From Companilactobacillus nantensis DSM 16982 (GTDB taxonomy: Bacteria; Bacillota; Bacilli; Lactobacillales; Lactobacillaceae): 64,000 nt of DNA. The position numbers and the translations under genes were made by a program. The stretch spans positions 78,132 through 142,131 of the forward strand of contig NZ_AZFV01000002.1 of NCBI RefSeq assembly GCF_001435815.1, given 5' to 3'. Shown here one piece after another: positions 7,705 to 17,578 of the stretch. The notes below the pieces were generated by a model, which ran no database searches, was not told where the DNA came from, and saw only the letters and a program-made list of their open reading frames with translations. The stretch's first letter is position 1, and each line of letters opens with the position of its first letter.

Positions 7705-10700
7705 ATGTCAAATGATGCTGATGGTAGAGTTGTTATTGATGTCCAACTTTTACTTAAGAATGCTACGGCTGACCTTAAAAAGATTGATGAATTAACTAAG
7801 AATATTGGTATTAGCGAAAACGTTGATAAGCAAATTGATGGACTGGATAAATCCACTTCTAATGCCGCTAAATCCGCGGATAAATTAACTGATTCTGTTA
7901 AGAATACTGGTAAGGCATTAGATAAGGAAAAGAAGTCAGCTGATGATTCGTCTCGTTCTAGTGACAATGATTCCAAGTCCAAAGAAAAAGAAGCTAAAGA
8001 ATATGAGAAGCTTCAAAGTAGATTAAAGCTAACTGCAGCATCTTATAAGACTTTGTCTGAAGCTAATGAAAAACTTGGTAATAAATATCAATCAAGTTTG
8101 AACAAGTTAGACAGTTATAAGACTCAACTTGAAGCTACTAAAAAGGCTATGGCTAAACAACGTACACAATTAGACGAAGTAACCAAAGCATATGGTGAAA
8201 ATTCTGATCAAGCCAAGATGGCCAGTGTTAAATTACAAAGTTTGGACGCAAACCAACAGAAATTGGTAGCATCTGCCCAAGCTTTGTACAAAAAGTACGG
8301 TAGTTTGACACCAGAGATGGCCAAAGTGGCAGACCAAGCCAATATCACCGGTAAGAAGTATAAGAGTATCGGTGATAATATGACTTCAGTTGGTAACTCA
8401 ATGAGTACCAGATTTACATTGCCAATTGTGACCGGCATGGGATTAGCTACTAAGGCTGCCATGGATTATCAGTATCAATTACAAGATATCCGTAAGGAAG
8501 TTGTTGCTCAAGGCTATTCTAGCCAAGAAGTTACATCTATCATGTCACAGCTATCAACTGAGACACTTAAATGGTCAAAGCAGTTTGGTGTTGGAACTAA
8601 AGAAATCAACGAAGGTATGTTTGAGCTGGTTTCCAATGGTTACAATGTCAAGCAAGCCATGGGTATGATGCCTGAATTGCTGAAGACAATGACTGCCAAT
8701 AGTGATAAGACTGGTACTTCTATCAAGTTAACAGCTTCAATGCTCGAACAATTTGGTATGAACCTAGGATCTAATGGTCAAGTTATCAAAAATGGTAACA
8801 AGCTGATGAACCAAATGACCGAAGCAACTCACAAGAGTGCCATGTCACTTGGAGACCTACAACAGATTTCTGGTAATGCTGGTGCTGCCATGCATGCTAT
8901 GGGTATTTCTACTGCAGATTTCTTGGCAATTGCTGGACGTTTGAAGTCAGCTGGTATCGATGCATCATCAGTTGGTACGGGATTATCATCATTGATGACT
9001 AGAATCGGAACTGGTACTGGTCAAGCTGCAGACGACTTAAAGAAATACAATATTCAAGTATTTGATTCTAATGGCAAGATGAAGTCAATGTTCAACATCC
9101 TTGGACAAATGCAAAAAGCATATCAAGGGATGAATGAAAAAGAACAACAGAAATTCATGTATGACGTAGTTGGCCAAGAAAACATGAAAGTCGGTATGAC
9201 TTTGATGAATGCTGAACTAGGTCGTTACAGAAGCTTGTCTGATGAAATTGAACATTCTAACGGTACTGTTAACAAGTACAACAACACCATGCGTGATACT
9301 GCTCAATTTTCACAACAGCAATTTGTTTCTTCATTGCATGCGTTAGAAGTTGAGTTTGGCCAAAAACTCTTGCCAACGCTTACACCAATAATCAAAGATT
9401 TGACGGGCATAATCAACAAGTTTTCAGAACTAGACGCCGGTACACAGAAGCAAATTATTACCTCTGCAGCATTATTTGCAACAATTGGACCTGGTCTATC
9501 AATTTTGGGTAAGTTGAATAGTGGTATTGGTAGTTTCTTAATGACCGGTCCTAATATCCTTAAGTTTATCAATGATGCTAAGGAAGGTACCTTGGGAATG
9601 AGTGCAGCGGAAAAAGCTGCACTTTTAGTTACTAATAAAATGAATCTTGGAACTAAGGCCGTTGGCGAGGGTGCTGAAGTCATGGCCGAGAAGACCATGC
9701 AGGGAGCCAATAAGACTGGACTATTAAAAAGTGCATTAACTAAGCTGATTCCGGGACTTGGAGCAGCGGGTGCAGGTATGGGAACATTTATTGTTCCAAC
9801 TGCTTTAGCTACCGCGGGTATTGTTGCGTTGGGTGCTGGAATTTATTTTGCAGTCAAAGCACATAATGAACATGAGAAAAAATTAGCTGAATATAAGAAA
9901 ACACTTAATGAGTTTGGCGTTAATGTCAGTGCTAATACTCAAAAAGTGATGAAGTCGTTCAATAATCTTCGTCAGTCCGCAACTAATGACATGATGAAGC
10001 TTGATAATTCAACAAAGGACCAATCCTTGAAGTTGTCAACGTCTGTCGTAAATAAGTATGACAAGATGGTCAAGATGGTTACATCTGGTTTTGACAAGAT
10101 GAAGAACGATAGTGAAAAATCCATCAAGTCATTAAATTCTGATCTAGGTGCTATTGGAGACAATTTAACTAATACAGTTTTGAACCATGTTGATAAAGTT
10201 ACTAATTCATCAACTGCCAAGGTCAAAGCAGCAAAAGCTACTATTCATAAGATTTATACCGATGTTAATGGCGATTTATCTCAAATGTCTGCCTTGCAAC
10301 GTAGCCAATTTGAGGATGCACAGAATTACATTGCTGAACAAACATCTGCCTTTGCCATTTCTTTGAAGGACCAGCAAGCATTACTGAATGTCTATAAGTC
10401 ACAACATGGTAACATTACTGGTCAAATGTATCTTGAAGACGTTAAAGCCCAAAAGAAAGCTTATAGTGAGACTGCTGGTACTGCCGAAAAAGAACGCAAT
10501 AAAGAGTTAGCATCCCTAAAGAAATCTCATCGCGAACATCTGATTACCGACGAACAGTATCATCAAGAGAGTTCAGTGGCTCAATTCAAATATAACAATG
10601 AGATTGCCAAGTCTAATATTTCTTATGCCAATTCTCAGGATGAATTATATAAACATTTCAAGAATACTGGGACTGAATTTCTTAAAGACAAGAAAAGTAT

Positions 10701-13700
10701 TAATGAAGTGTCTACTAAACTTGATGAGTATGGTCAAAAAGTTTACAAGTCTGTAACCAATGATCAATACGTAACCCGTGAACAATGGATAAATCAGACT
10801 AAGGACGCTAACAAGAGATACATTGCTGAACAGAAGAATGCTCATGGTACTGTTAAGGATAATCAAGAGAAATTCTATAAAAATAGTGTTAAATTCTATA
10901 AAAAGATGGGATTGTCTCGAGAAGAAGCCATTGTTCAAGCTGAGGTTGATCGAAAAGAATTAGAAAATGAGACTGACAAACAAGCTTCTAATATGGCAGC
11001 CGATTCCGAGAAGATTCAAGAATCGTACTTCAAAGGTCTCCAATCCAATAAATTTGGGTCAACTGCTCAGGTTGCTAAACAATGGGGGCTTGATTTATCC
11101 AACAATGTTAAGAACATTAATCTAGGGAAGTATGGTACAAAGTCAGCACAAGAGTTTTGGGATGACTTCAATTCTGGAAGTGCCAAAGGTAAAAGAGAAG
11201 CAGAAGTTTACTTCCAAGGCTTCTTCAAGGATTTAGAGAATGATAATAAGACTCATATTAGGGATTTATCGGACCCTGATAAGAATGAACTTCGTGCTGG
11301 ACTTGAATCAGGGATGATTAGTCTCAAGGATTTAAAAGGACAATTTCATAAGACTGTTCTGGAACTATTTCCAACGGATATGTCACAAATTCCTGATCAA
11401 GAAATTAAATCTTTGAAGTCTGCATATCAAAATAAAATTGTTAGCCTTGATTCATTAAAGAAGCATTTTGGTGATAAAATTTATCAATTATTCCCAGATG
11501 ATTTATCTAAATTGGGTAAGCAAGAAGTATCTACGCTTGAAGACGGATTAAAGAATAATTCGATTAAATCTGATGAGCTAAAGGCCAAGTATGGCGCTCA
11601 ATTGCAAAGTATCTTTACTAAAGATTTAAGCGATGTCGGTAAATCAGACCTTGAAACCTTACATAATGCTGTTGCGGTAGGATTAACTAATCCTGACGAA
11701 ATAAAACAGAAGTTTAGTGCTACTTTAGATAGAATTTATAATCAAACTCCAAAACTAAATGATATTAGTAATGCCAATATGGCCACCCTAAGAAAAGCTA
11801 TTAAAGCAGGTATTACTAATCCTCAAGAAATTGAGAATAAGTATAAAGCACAACTAGACTCGATCTATGATCAAAACCTTACTGGTATTGGTAAGAACCA
11901 AATCAAGACTTTAACCAATGGATTAAGACTAGGGATTCCTGAGGCACAGGATGAAATGAAACGGCTTCAAACCGCCATCAATAAAGGTGCTACTGTTGAC
12001 TTAAAGGGTAAAGGGAAAGTTAACATTGACGGTTTGGTCCAAGGATTTGAACAAGGGAATATTTCTGTCTCTACCTTTATGAGTAAACTTCAAAAACTAG
12101 TTAAGAAGTCTGCCGAGCTTAATTTAAATGGTGAAGGTAGCAGAACTATTGGAAGTTATGGAACTGGAATTAGTAACAACACGGAGGCTGCTATTTCTGC
12201 CGCTGATAATGCTCGAAGTAAAACAGAAGCCAATTTAACACCAACCGGTCAACCATATAATCATGGTTCAGGTGTAACACAAGGGTTTTCTGATGGTATT
12301 ATGTCTATCATAAATAGTCCCTTATCCTCAGCAACTACAGTTCATGATCAATCTGTTGCTCAATTTTCTCCAACAAGTGTTGCTAATGGTCATGGTAAAA
12401 GTTTGAGTCAAGCTTTTGGTGATGGGATTATCACCAATGGAGGTATTCCTCTAAAAGCATCTGCTGCCATTGATACAGGTGTTAATAATAATTTTAATGA
12501 TGGTATTGATAGTGCGATAAATATAAATACTCAATTAGACGGTAAGTCTAATTATAAAAAACACACAAGTAAAACAACTACCTCCATGGGAACTATTATA
12601 AATGGAGGTATTCCTTATAAAACCGGTACTAATGGAAAGTTAACGTCTCAAACACCATCAATCGTCGGGGATGGATATGAACCAGAATTAATCGATTATG
12701 GGAATGGCCAACTTGAACTTTCGCCTGCAGTTCCAACATTCAGAATGTTGAATCCTGGTGCTCAAGTATTTTCTGGTCGAGATACAAAGACAATTAAAAG
12801 TGCCATGGATGCGTTTGGCATCCCTATGTTTGCTCAAGGTTCTGGTAGTGACGTTGGCGAATGGATTTCTAATACTGCTAAGACTTCATGGGATTGGATT
12901 AAAAATAGTGTGGGCGATCTAATTGATTGGATTTCGCATCCCAAAGAGACTTGGTCTAAGCTGGTCGATAATCAATTTGATATGTCGTCATTTACTGGTA
13001 ACTCAGCTGGTATCGGTAGTGGTGCCAAAGAGACTGAAAAGAAACAAACTGGTTGGTTAGATAAACTAGTTAAGGATTTGATGTCAACTGGTGGTAGCTA
13101 TGATCCTGCAATGATTCTTAAAGCTGCTGCAGTTATGGGCGTTCATCCCTCTGACAGTTTTATAAAGATGTTGCAGGGCGTTATCCAATCTGAATCTGGT
13201 GGCAAGAGTGTTGTACAGACTGTGCATGATCAGAATTCTGGTGGTAATGAAGCTGCCGGTATTCTGCAATATACTCCTGGAACTTTCAGAGCATTTGCCA
13301 TGCCTGGTCACACTAATAGAATGAATCCTTTTGATGAGTTATTAGCATTCTTTAATAACTCTGATTGGCAAAATTCTATTGGTCCAACAGTTATCTGGGG
13401 CGTTCCTAAGATTGATTGGTTACATTCCGGCCCTCAAGGTCACAGACGTATGAATACTGGTGGCCATGTATATCAGCCTGAAACAATTGATGTTGCTGAA
13501 GAGGGACAAGATGAATTTGTTATCAATCCACATCAGTCAACAGCTTCAAAATTAACGTCTGACTTGCTTAAACGTATCTCAGATGTTAATCCAACTGCTT
13601 TTGAGAAGATTGTTCTACCTGGTGCTGGTGTCACTCCTGAATCCATCAGTGGATTTAAGGCACAACCAATGACTCAAGCACAGGCAGTACAGCAACAAAA

Positions 13701-13908
13701 TACAAACAGCACATCAAATAACGCCGACAGTCAGAATATGATTGCCGGCGTTATTGATAAGATGAATAGTCTTATTGATGCCATGTCTGGGGATGCTACT
13801 ATCGAGGTCAACATTGATGGTTCGACTTTGGCCACCGCCACATTCCCTAAGACAAAACTAATGCTAAATGACTATATTCGAGCTGAAATGACACGAAAGG
13901 GGCGTTAA
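7705..13908 (+). CDS. Phage tail tape measure protein with C-terminal lytic transglycosylase-like domain
   Basis: 2067 residues, the longest gene here. Sets tail length and is thought to exit with DNA at injection. Residues 1-210 are Lys/Asp/Ser-rich coiled coil; ~210-600 is the TP901-type tape measure domain (SMSTRFTLPIVTGMG, MGDLQQ-like GMMPELLKTM); ~675-720 is hydrophobic (VPTALATAGIVALGAG); 770-1180 is mostly coiled coil; 1187-1425 carries six ~41-residue repeats; ~1480-1620 has Gly-rich 'hGxGxxxGFxDGI' units. Residues ~1800-1910 look like an SLT lysozyme fold with Glu1830 in QSESGGK and GILQYTPGTF, which could cut peptidoglycan during entry. Start ATG follows AAAGGAGG with an unusually long 13-base gap. 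Confidence 0.93.
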   Translation: MSNDADGRVVIDVQLLLKNATADLKKIDELTKNIGISENVDKQIDGLDKSTSNAAKSADKLTDSVKNTGKALDKEKKSADDSSRSSDNDSKSKEKEAKEYEKLQSRLKLTAASYKTLSEANEKLGNKYQSSLNKLDSYKTQLEATKKAMAKQRTQLDEVTKAYGENSDQAKMASVKLQSLDANQQKLVASAQALYKKYGSLTPEMAKVADQANITGKKYKSIGDNMTSVGNSMSTRFTLPIVTGMGLATKAAMDYQYQLQDIRKEVVAQGYSSQEVTSIMSQLSTETLKWSKQFGVGTKEINEGMFELVSNGYNVKQAMGMMPELLKTMTANSDKTGTSIKLTASMLEQFGMNLGSNGQVIKNGNKLMNQMTEATHKSAMSLGDLQQISGNAGAAMHAMGISTADFLAIAGRLKSAGIDASSVGTGLSSLMTRIGTGTGQAADDLKKYNIQVFDSNGKMKSMFNILGQMQKAYQGMNEKEQQKFMYDVVGQENMKVGMTLMNAELGRYRSLSDEIEHSNGTVNKYNNTMRDTAQFSQQQFVSSLHALEVEFGQKLLPTLTPIIKDLTGIINKFSELDAGTQKQIITSAALFATIGPGLSILGKLNSGIGSFLMTGPNILKFINDAKEGTLGMSAAEKAALLVTNKMNLGTKAVGEGAEVMAEKTMQGANKTGLLKSALTKLIPGLGAAGAGMGTFIVPTALATAGIVALGAGIYFAVKAHNEHEKKLAEYKKTLNEFGVNVSANTQKVMKSFNNLRQSATNDMMKLDNSTKDQSLKLSTSVVNKYDKMVKMVTSGFDKMKNDSEKSIKSLNSDLGAIGDNLTNTVLNHVDKVTNSSTAKVKAAKATIHKIYTDVNGDLSQMSALQRSQFEDAQNYIAEQTSAFAISLKDQQALLNVYKSQHGNITGQMYLEDVKAQKKAYSETAGTAEKERNKELASLKKSHREHLITDEQYHQESSVAQFKYNNEIAKSNISYANSQDELYKHFKNTGTEFLKDKKSINEVSTKLDEYGQKVYKSVTNDQYVTREQWINQTKDANKRYIAEQKNAHGTVKDNQEKFYKNSVKFYKKMGLSREEAIVQAEVDRKELENETDKQASNMAADSEKIQESYFKGLQSNKFGSTAQVAKQWGLDLSNNVKNINLGKYGTKSAQEFWDDFNSGSAKGKREAEVYFQGFFKDLENDNKTHIRDLSDPDKNELRAGLESGMISLKDLKGQFHKTVLELFPTDMSQIPDQEIKSLKSAYQNKIVSLDSLKKHFGDKIYQLFPDDLSKLGKQEVSTLEDGLKNNSIKSDELKAKYGAQLQSIFTKDLSDVGKSDLETLHNAVAVGLTNPDEIKQKFSATLDRIYNQTPKLNDISNANMATLRKAIKAGITNPQEIENKYKAQLDSIYDQNLTGIGKNQIKTLTNGLRLGIPEAQDEMKRLQTAINKGATVDLKGKGKVNIDGLVQGFEQGNISVSTFMSKLQKLVKKSAELNLNGEGSRTIGSYGTGISNNTEAAISAADNARSKTEANLTPTGQPYNHGSGVTQGFSDGIMSIINSPLSSATTVHDQSVAQFSPTSVANGHGKSLSQAFGDGIITNGGIPLKASAAIDTGVNNNFNDGIDSAININTQLDGKSNYKKHTSKTTTSMGTIINGGIPYKTGTNGKLTSQTPSIVGDGYEPELIDYGNGQLELSPAVPTFRMLNPGAQVFSGRDTKTIKSAMDAFGIPMFAQGSGSDVGEWISNTAKTSWDWIKNSVGDLIDWISHPKETWSKLVDNQFDMSSFTGNSAGIGSGAKETEKKQTGWLDKLVKDLMSTGGSYDPAMILKAAAVMGVHPSDSFIKMLQGVIQSESGGKSVVQTVHDQNSGGNEAAGILQYTPGTFRAFAMPGHTNRMNPFDELLAFFNNSDWQNSIGPTVIWGVPKIDWLHSGPQGHRRMNTGGHVYQPETIDVAEEGQDEFVINPHQSTASKLTSDLLKRISDVNPTAFEKIVLPGAGVTPESISGFKAQPMTQAQAVQQQNTNSTSNNADSQNMIAGVIDKMNSLIDAMSGDATIEVNIDGSTLATATFPKTKLMLNDYIRAEMTRKGR
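11263..11980 (+). repeat. Six ~41-residue repeats inside the tape measure protein
   Basis: Residues 1187 to ~1425 of the tape measure protein. Successive units begin DLSDPDK, DMSQIPD, DLSKLGK, DLSDVGK, LNDISNA and NLTGIGK; unit lengths are 38, 41, 41, 41, 43 and a shorter last copy. Shared pattern: DLSxxGKxxxxTLxxGLxxGIxxxDELKxKYxAxLxxIYxx, consistent with a helical hairpin. DNA copies have diverged, so the duplication is old. Confidence 0.8.
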
Positions 13909-13909
13909 T

Positions 13910-14728
13910 TTGAAAACATTAATTGTTCAAAGATTGGATGGGACTACCTATGATCTAAACAAATTGGATATTAAAATAATTGAATTTTCGCCACCTTCAG
14001 CCAATTTCACTGTTAATTCGGTTCAGGTAGGTAAGTATGGTGAAAAGGTCACAGGTGTTACTGTGGGTCCACGAGTCATACCTATTTCAATGGATGTGTT
14101 TGCTTCCAGTAATTTAACGATTATTTCAAAGCGGAATGAGTTTTTTCGGATTTTCGATTCTATGGAAGACTTCTATATTATCGATGCACGGATTCCGACA
14201 ATTCGTTGGAAAGTTAGAGCTGATCAACAGCCTTTCAAATTCTACGACAATTGGCATATGGGTGGTGATATATCGTTCAATCTCAATTGTATTGAAGGAT
14301 ATGCTGAAAGTATTGATACAACTGCTCATATTGATGATTTGTCTAAATGGTCATCAGTGGGAGGGATGAATCTTCCATTAAATAAGAGGCTCAAGTATGA
14401 ATACAGTGTCCCAGAGTTTGATATTTATAATGCTTCAAATATTGATATTATGGCCGAGGAAAAACCATATAAGATTGTCTTTCATGGCCAGGCAAGTAAC
14501 CTGACTATTTACAACGAGACGACTGATCAGACATTTGAATTAAATACCAGTATTAGGGATGGTGATGAGTTCGTGTTAAACGGACCATTGCCATTTTTGA
14601 ATGGCAGCATGATTTACGACTCGGGCAATCACGAGTTAATTGATTTGGCCAAAGGCTGGAACCATATAAAAATAAACGGTTATCAAGGGAACTTTACAAT
14701 CCTATTTGATACCCGCTTTTATTATTAG
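13910..14728 (+). CDS. Distal tail protein (Dit), phage tail family
   Basis: 272 residues from TTG 13910, with AAAGGGG nine bases upstream and the start one base after the tape measure stop. Dit forms the hexameric ring joining the tail tube to the baseplate hub. Typical Sipho_tail features: N-terminal strand motif LDIKIIEFSPPSANFTVNSV, VTVGPRVIPISMDVFASS, and RWKVRADQQPFKFYDNWH near residue 105, followed by a C-terminal jelly-roll-like half ending GWNHIKINGYQGNFTILFD. It precedes the tail-hub gene as in nearly all siphoviruses of this group. Confidence 0.87.
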   Translation: MKTLIVQRLDGTTYDLNKLDIKIIEFSPPSANFTVNSVQVGKYGEKVTGVTVGPRVIPISMDVFASSNLTIISKRNEFFRIFDSMEDFYIIDARIPTIRWKVRADQQPFKFYDNWHMGGDISFNLNCIEGYAESIDTTAHIDDLSKWSSVGGMNLPLNKRLKYEYSVPEFDIYNASNIDIMAEEKPYKIVFHGQASNLTIYNETTDQTFELNTSIRDGDEFVLNGPLPFLNGSMIYDSGNHELIDLAKGWNHIKINGYQGNFTILFDTRFYY

Positions 14729-14737
14729 GAGGTTAAT

Positions 14738-16891
14738 TTGTTAACAGTTTATGACTTGAAACATCAAGCAGCACCACTGACTGATATTACTGAAATCAAA
14801 CGTAATCGTAAGATCAATGCTGTATCTCAGATTGACTTTACTACGTACCGGTTCGATAGAAATGCTGCAGGTTTTGATAATATTCAGGAGCGTAGCATTG
14901 TCGAACTTCCTGAGGATGGTCAACAGTATAGAGTATTGAATCGGCATGGTTACCGAACTGGCGATACACCTACTAAAGATGTGACAGCTTATCATGTTTT
15001 GCATGACCTTGGTGATCGTGAAATTCATAAAGCCAAGGCACAGGAAACAGTCAATACAACGGAAGTATCGACTGGGACTAAAACAGTCGGAACTGTTTCA
15101 ACGATGGTTGATGACGGTGCACCAGTTTACTCTTATCCTGTTGGTGGTTCGCTAGTTGGCCAGAAGTTGGCTAACGGAACAGATTGGCGAATTGATAAAT
15201 CAGTTACTGTTAATGGGTCAACTTGGTATCGAGTATCTACAAATGGTTGGGTCAATGAAAAGTACCTGGTGTTTGATAAAGATGGTGATTCTAAGCCTGA
15301 AAATACCAAGGTAACTAACGTTCTTGGCCAAGGTACGATTAAAGCTGCTGAAATTAAAGTTGATAAGAATAATACAGAGGAAGCATCTACGGGTCATGCT
15401 ACCGGTACGGTCTCAACTATGGATGCTGAGGGGGCACCTACTTACAGCACTCCAGGGGATGAAACCACATTGGTAAAAAATGTTGCAAATGGTGGAGCAT
15501 ATCAGATTGATTTAACCAAAACAATTGATGGTATTAAATGGTATCGAATCTCTACTAATCAGTGGATTTCGGAAAAGTATTTACCATTTGATAAGCCTGG
15601 TGATATTAAGCCAGAGATTTTTACAACTTCTAATGTTGATGGTCAAGGTTCTGTTAAGAGTAAGAAACCGGCAAAAGTCTATGATTCTCCCTGGCTACCT
15701 CAAAATCAAGTTACTACTATTGCTAGTGGTCAATTTAAGGTTAATCGTCAGGTTACTAAAGGTGCCGATGGGAAAAAGTGGTATCAAATCGGAAACAATG
15801 AATGGATTTCAGGTACTGATATTGGATTTGATGGTGAGACTGATGTTTCTCCAACTGAGACTGAATCAGATACTGAAACACCAACATCATCTAAAGTCTA
15901 TGATTCACCAACATCACCTCAAAAAGAAACTGGCCAAGTTTTGAATAATGGTAGTTCTTGGCGCATTAATGGAGAGGTTACAGACGGTGCCGGTGGAAAA
16001 ACTTGGTATCGTGTTTCTAGTAATGGTTGGGTTTCAGCTGATGATTTTGATTTTTCTGGCAAAACTGATGTTGCTATCAAAGAAATTTCTGATGATGAAG
16101 ATCCCACTGATACATCGTTTTCATGGACATTAGGTCAATTTATGGCATATCTCACTGCAGGTACGCCTTTTTCTTACACAATTTTTGACGATTTCTTGCC
16201 ACATAAGTTTGATGATTTGCCTGAAGGTAATGCTTTGGACTTATTTTTAAACGATGGAGTCCAAGATTACGGGTATGAGTATCAATGCTACAACTACCAC
16301 ATCAACTTGTATAAGAAGATTGGCCAGGATAATTCATTTGTTTTTATCGATAATGGCAATGTGAATGCTATTGAATCAACAAATGATGACAGCAGCATTA
16401 AAACTCATATTGAAGGTGAGTTTACTTTAAAAAATGCATCTTCTGATGGTACTGACGGTGATTCAAGTGATCAGACGACAACTATTACTGCGGAGTACAC
16501 ATCACCCAATGTTGATATATATGGTCCGATTGATGATGAATATTTTACCGATGAGGATGCAACGACAAAAGAAGAACTGATCCAGCATTTGAAAAACAAG
16601 CTGCAGGATTATCCATTGACTCAAATCACCCTTAATTATCACGAGTTTCAAGAGAATAATTTGTTGAACAATTTGAATAATGTTGACCTTGGTAATTCTG
16701 GATTTATCAAAGACCGGTACGGTGTTGACATCAAAGCGCGGATTATTGAAGTGACCGATTACCTGCAGTCTCCAACCAATAAGGAACCTGAGCTGACGTT
16801 TGGAAACATCATGGGTGATTTAGCTTCTACCGTATTTAATTTGGATAGAACTTACCGTAATGGCGCATACAAAATTATTAATAATTTATAA
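14738..16891 (+). CDS. Tail hub / prophage endopeptidase tail (Tal-like) protein with four inserted SLAP/SH3-like repeats
   Basis: 717 residues, TTG start with AGGAGG seven bases upstream. Residues 1-105 match the N-terminal gp27-like hub fold of Prophage_tail proteins, ending AYHVLHDLGDREIH; the continuation of that fold resumes near residue 460 with SFSWTLGQFMAYLTAGTPF and runs to LDRTYRNGAYKIINNL. Between them are four repeats (about 118-190, 222-293, 309-374, 385-450), each with an element like WYRVSTNGWVNEKYLVFD and linked by acidic Thr/Glu-rich spacers. The repeats resemble lactobacillar SLAP or SH3 wall-binding domains and the end of this phage's lysin. No protease motif is recognisable, so enzyme activity is uncertain. 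Confidence 0.82.
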   Translation: MLTVYDLKHQAAPLTDITEIKRNRKINAVSQIDFTTYRFDRNAAGFDNIQERSIVELPEDGQQYRVLNRHGYRTGDTPTKDVTAYHVLHDLGDREIHKAKAQETVNTTEVSTGTKTVGTVSTMVDDGAPVYSYPVGGSLVGQKLANGTDWRIDKSVTVNGSTWYRVSTNGWVNEKYLVFDKDGDSKPENTKVTNVLGQGTIKAAEIKVDKNNTEEASTGHATGTVSTMDAEGAPTYSTPGDETTLVKNVANGGAYQIDLTKTIDGIKWYRISTNQWISEKYLPFDKPGDIKPEIFTTSNVDGQGSVKSKKPAKVYDSPWLPQNQVTTIASGQFKVNRQVTKGADGKKWYQIGNNEWISGTDIGFDGETDVSPTETESDTETPTSSKVYDSPTSPQKETGQVLNNGSSWRINGEVTDGAGGKTWYRVSSNGWVSADDFDFSGKTDVAIKEISDDEDPTDTSFSWTLGQFMAYLTAGTPFSYTIFDDFLPHKFDDLPEGNALDLFLNDGVQDYGYEYQCYNYHINLYKKIGQDNSFVFIDNGNVNAIESTNDDSSIKTHIEGEFTLKNASSDGTDGDSSDQTTTITAEYTSPNVDIYGPIDDEYFTDEDATTKEELIQHLKNKLQDYPLTQITLNYHEFQENNLLNNLNNVDLGNSGFIKDRYGVDIKARIIEVTDYLQSPTNKEPELTFGNIMGDLASTVFNLDRTYRNGAYKIINNL
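15089..16087 (+). repeat. Four SLAP/SH3-like domain repeats in the tail hub gene
   Basis: Approximate units 15089-15304, 15401-15616, 15662-15860 and 15890-16087. Each holds a Y-x-S/T-P opening (VYSYP, TYSTP, VYDSP, VYDSP), a G-x-x-W/Y-x-I/V middle, and a closing (W)Y(R/Q)(V/I)(S/G)xN(G/Q/E)W(V/I)S box. Units 1-2 share GTVSTM; units 3-4 share KVYDSP, suggesting two rounds of duplication. Confidence 0.8.
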
Positions 16892-16903
16892 GGAGGTGTT
16901 TGA

Positions 16904-17578
16904 ATGTCGATAGCAAATTTAACTAATTTACCGGAAGATATTTTAAAATCAGAATTTCCACAAATTTGGATGAAAATGCAGCAACAGAAAATGTCGAATC
17001 AAGTTAATTCTGACAAAACTAACATCTTTCTAGATCAAGATAATAATCAATTTTATCTACAGAAAGATAAATCACAAAAAGCAACTCGCTATAATTTGTT
17101 GAATTTGAATAAAACAATTCCAAGACCACAATATACTGACGATACTCACTTATCAGCTGATTATATGATCAGTAATTGGGGAGCATTAGATGACCAAAAT
17201 ATTTTCGATTCAACTAATCATAATTGGGATGAAATTAGAAGTTACTTGGAACGTATGACTAATAAGGTTAATAATCAAACGGATTTTTTACTTGCAATTG
17301 GTCCATATTTAGATGAATTAGCGAAGGAAAAAGATGTTGATTTATCTGAAATTACTGCAGATGGAATAAATGGTTATTATGACAAAAAGCATACAGATGA
17401 TTTTGAATTAGATATTAAAAAACGTATGAAGAATATCGAGAACAAATTTCCTGACCAGCCTATTGCTAACGGATATTTTCCACCTAACTACACAGGTAAT
17501 AATGACGATAGTGATGATCCAGATTTAGATTCTCAGCTTCAAAGAATGAATAACGAAATAGAGGAGGCTAACAAATAA
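16904..17578 (+). CDS. Phage tail/baseplate-associated protein of unknown function
   Basis: 224 residues with AAGGAGGTG upstream. I do not recognise a family. The protein is rich in Asn, Asp, Gln and Lys, largely helical, with NWGALDDQNIFDSTNHNW in the middle and a Pro-Asn stretch QPIANGYFPPNYTG near residue 190. Its last ~20 residues (DLDSQLQRMNNEIEEANK) closely match the end of the next protein. The stop and the next start overlap (TAATG) and the GAGGAGG site for the next gene is encoded inside this C-terminus. Position between the hub and the BppU-like gene suggests a baseplate adaptor. Confidence 0.6.
   Translation: MSIANLTNLPEDILKSEFPQIWMKMQQQKMSNQVNSDKTNIFLDQDNNQFYLQKDKSQKATRYNLLNLNKTIPRPQYTDDTHLSADYMISNWGALDDQNIFDSTNHNWDEIRSYLERMTNKVNNQTDFLLAIGPYLDELAKEKDVDLSEITADGINGYYDKKHTDDFELDIKKRMKNIENKFPDQPIANGYFPPNYTGNNDDSDDPDLDSQLQRMNNEIEEANK

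Noticed and set aside
9303..9710. 135-residue - strand open frame inside the tape measure gene
   Set aside because: It is antisense to a clear coding frame, has no ribosome site and shows composition expected from the opposite strand of a Thr/Ala/Lys-rich protein. The same holds for other opposite-strand frames within long genes.
15525..15944. 139-residue + strand open frame within the tail hub gene
   Set aside because: It overlaps the SLAP-like repeats in another frame; Leu/Met-rich low-quality translation mirrors the repeat DNA and there is no ribosome site.
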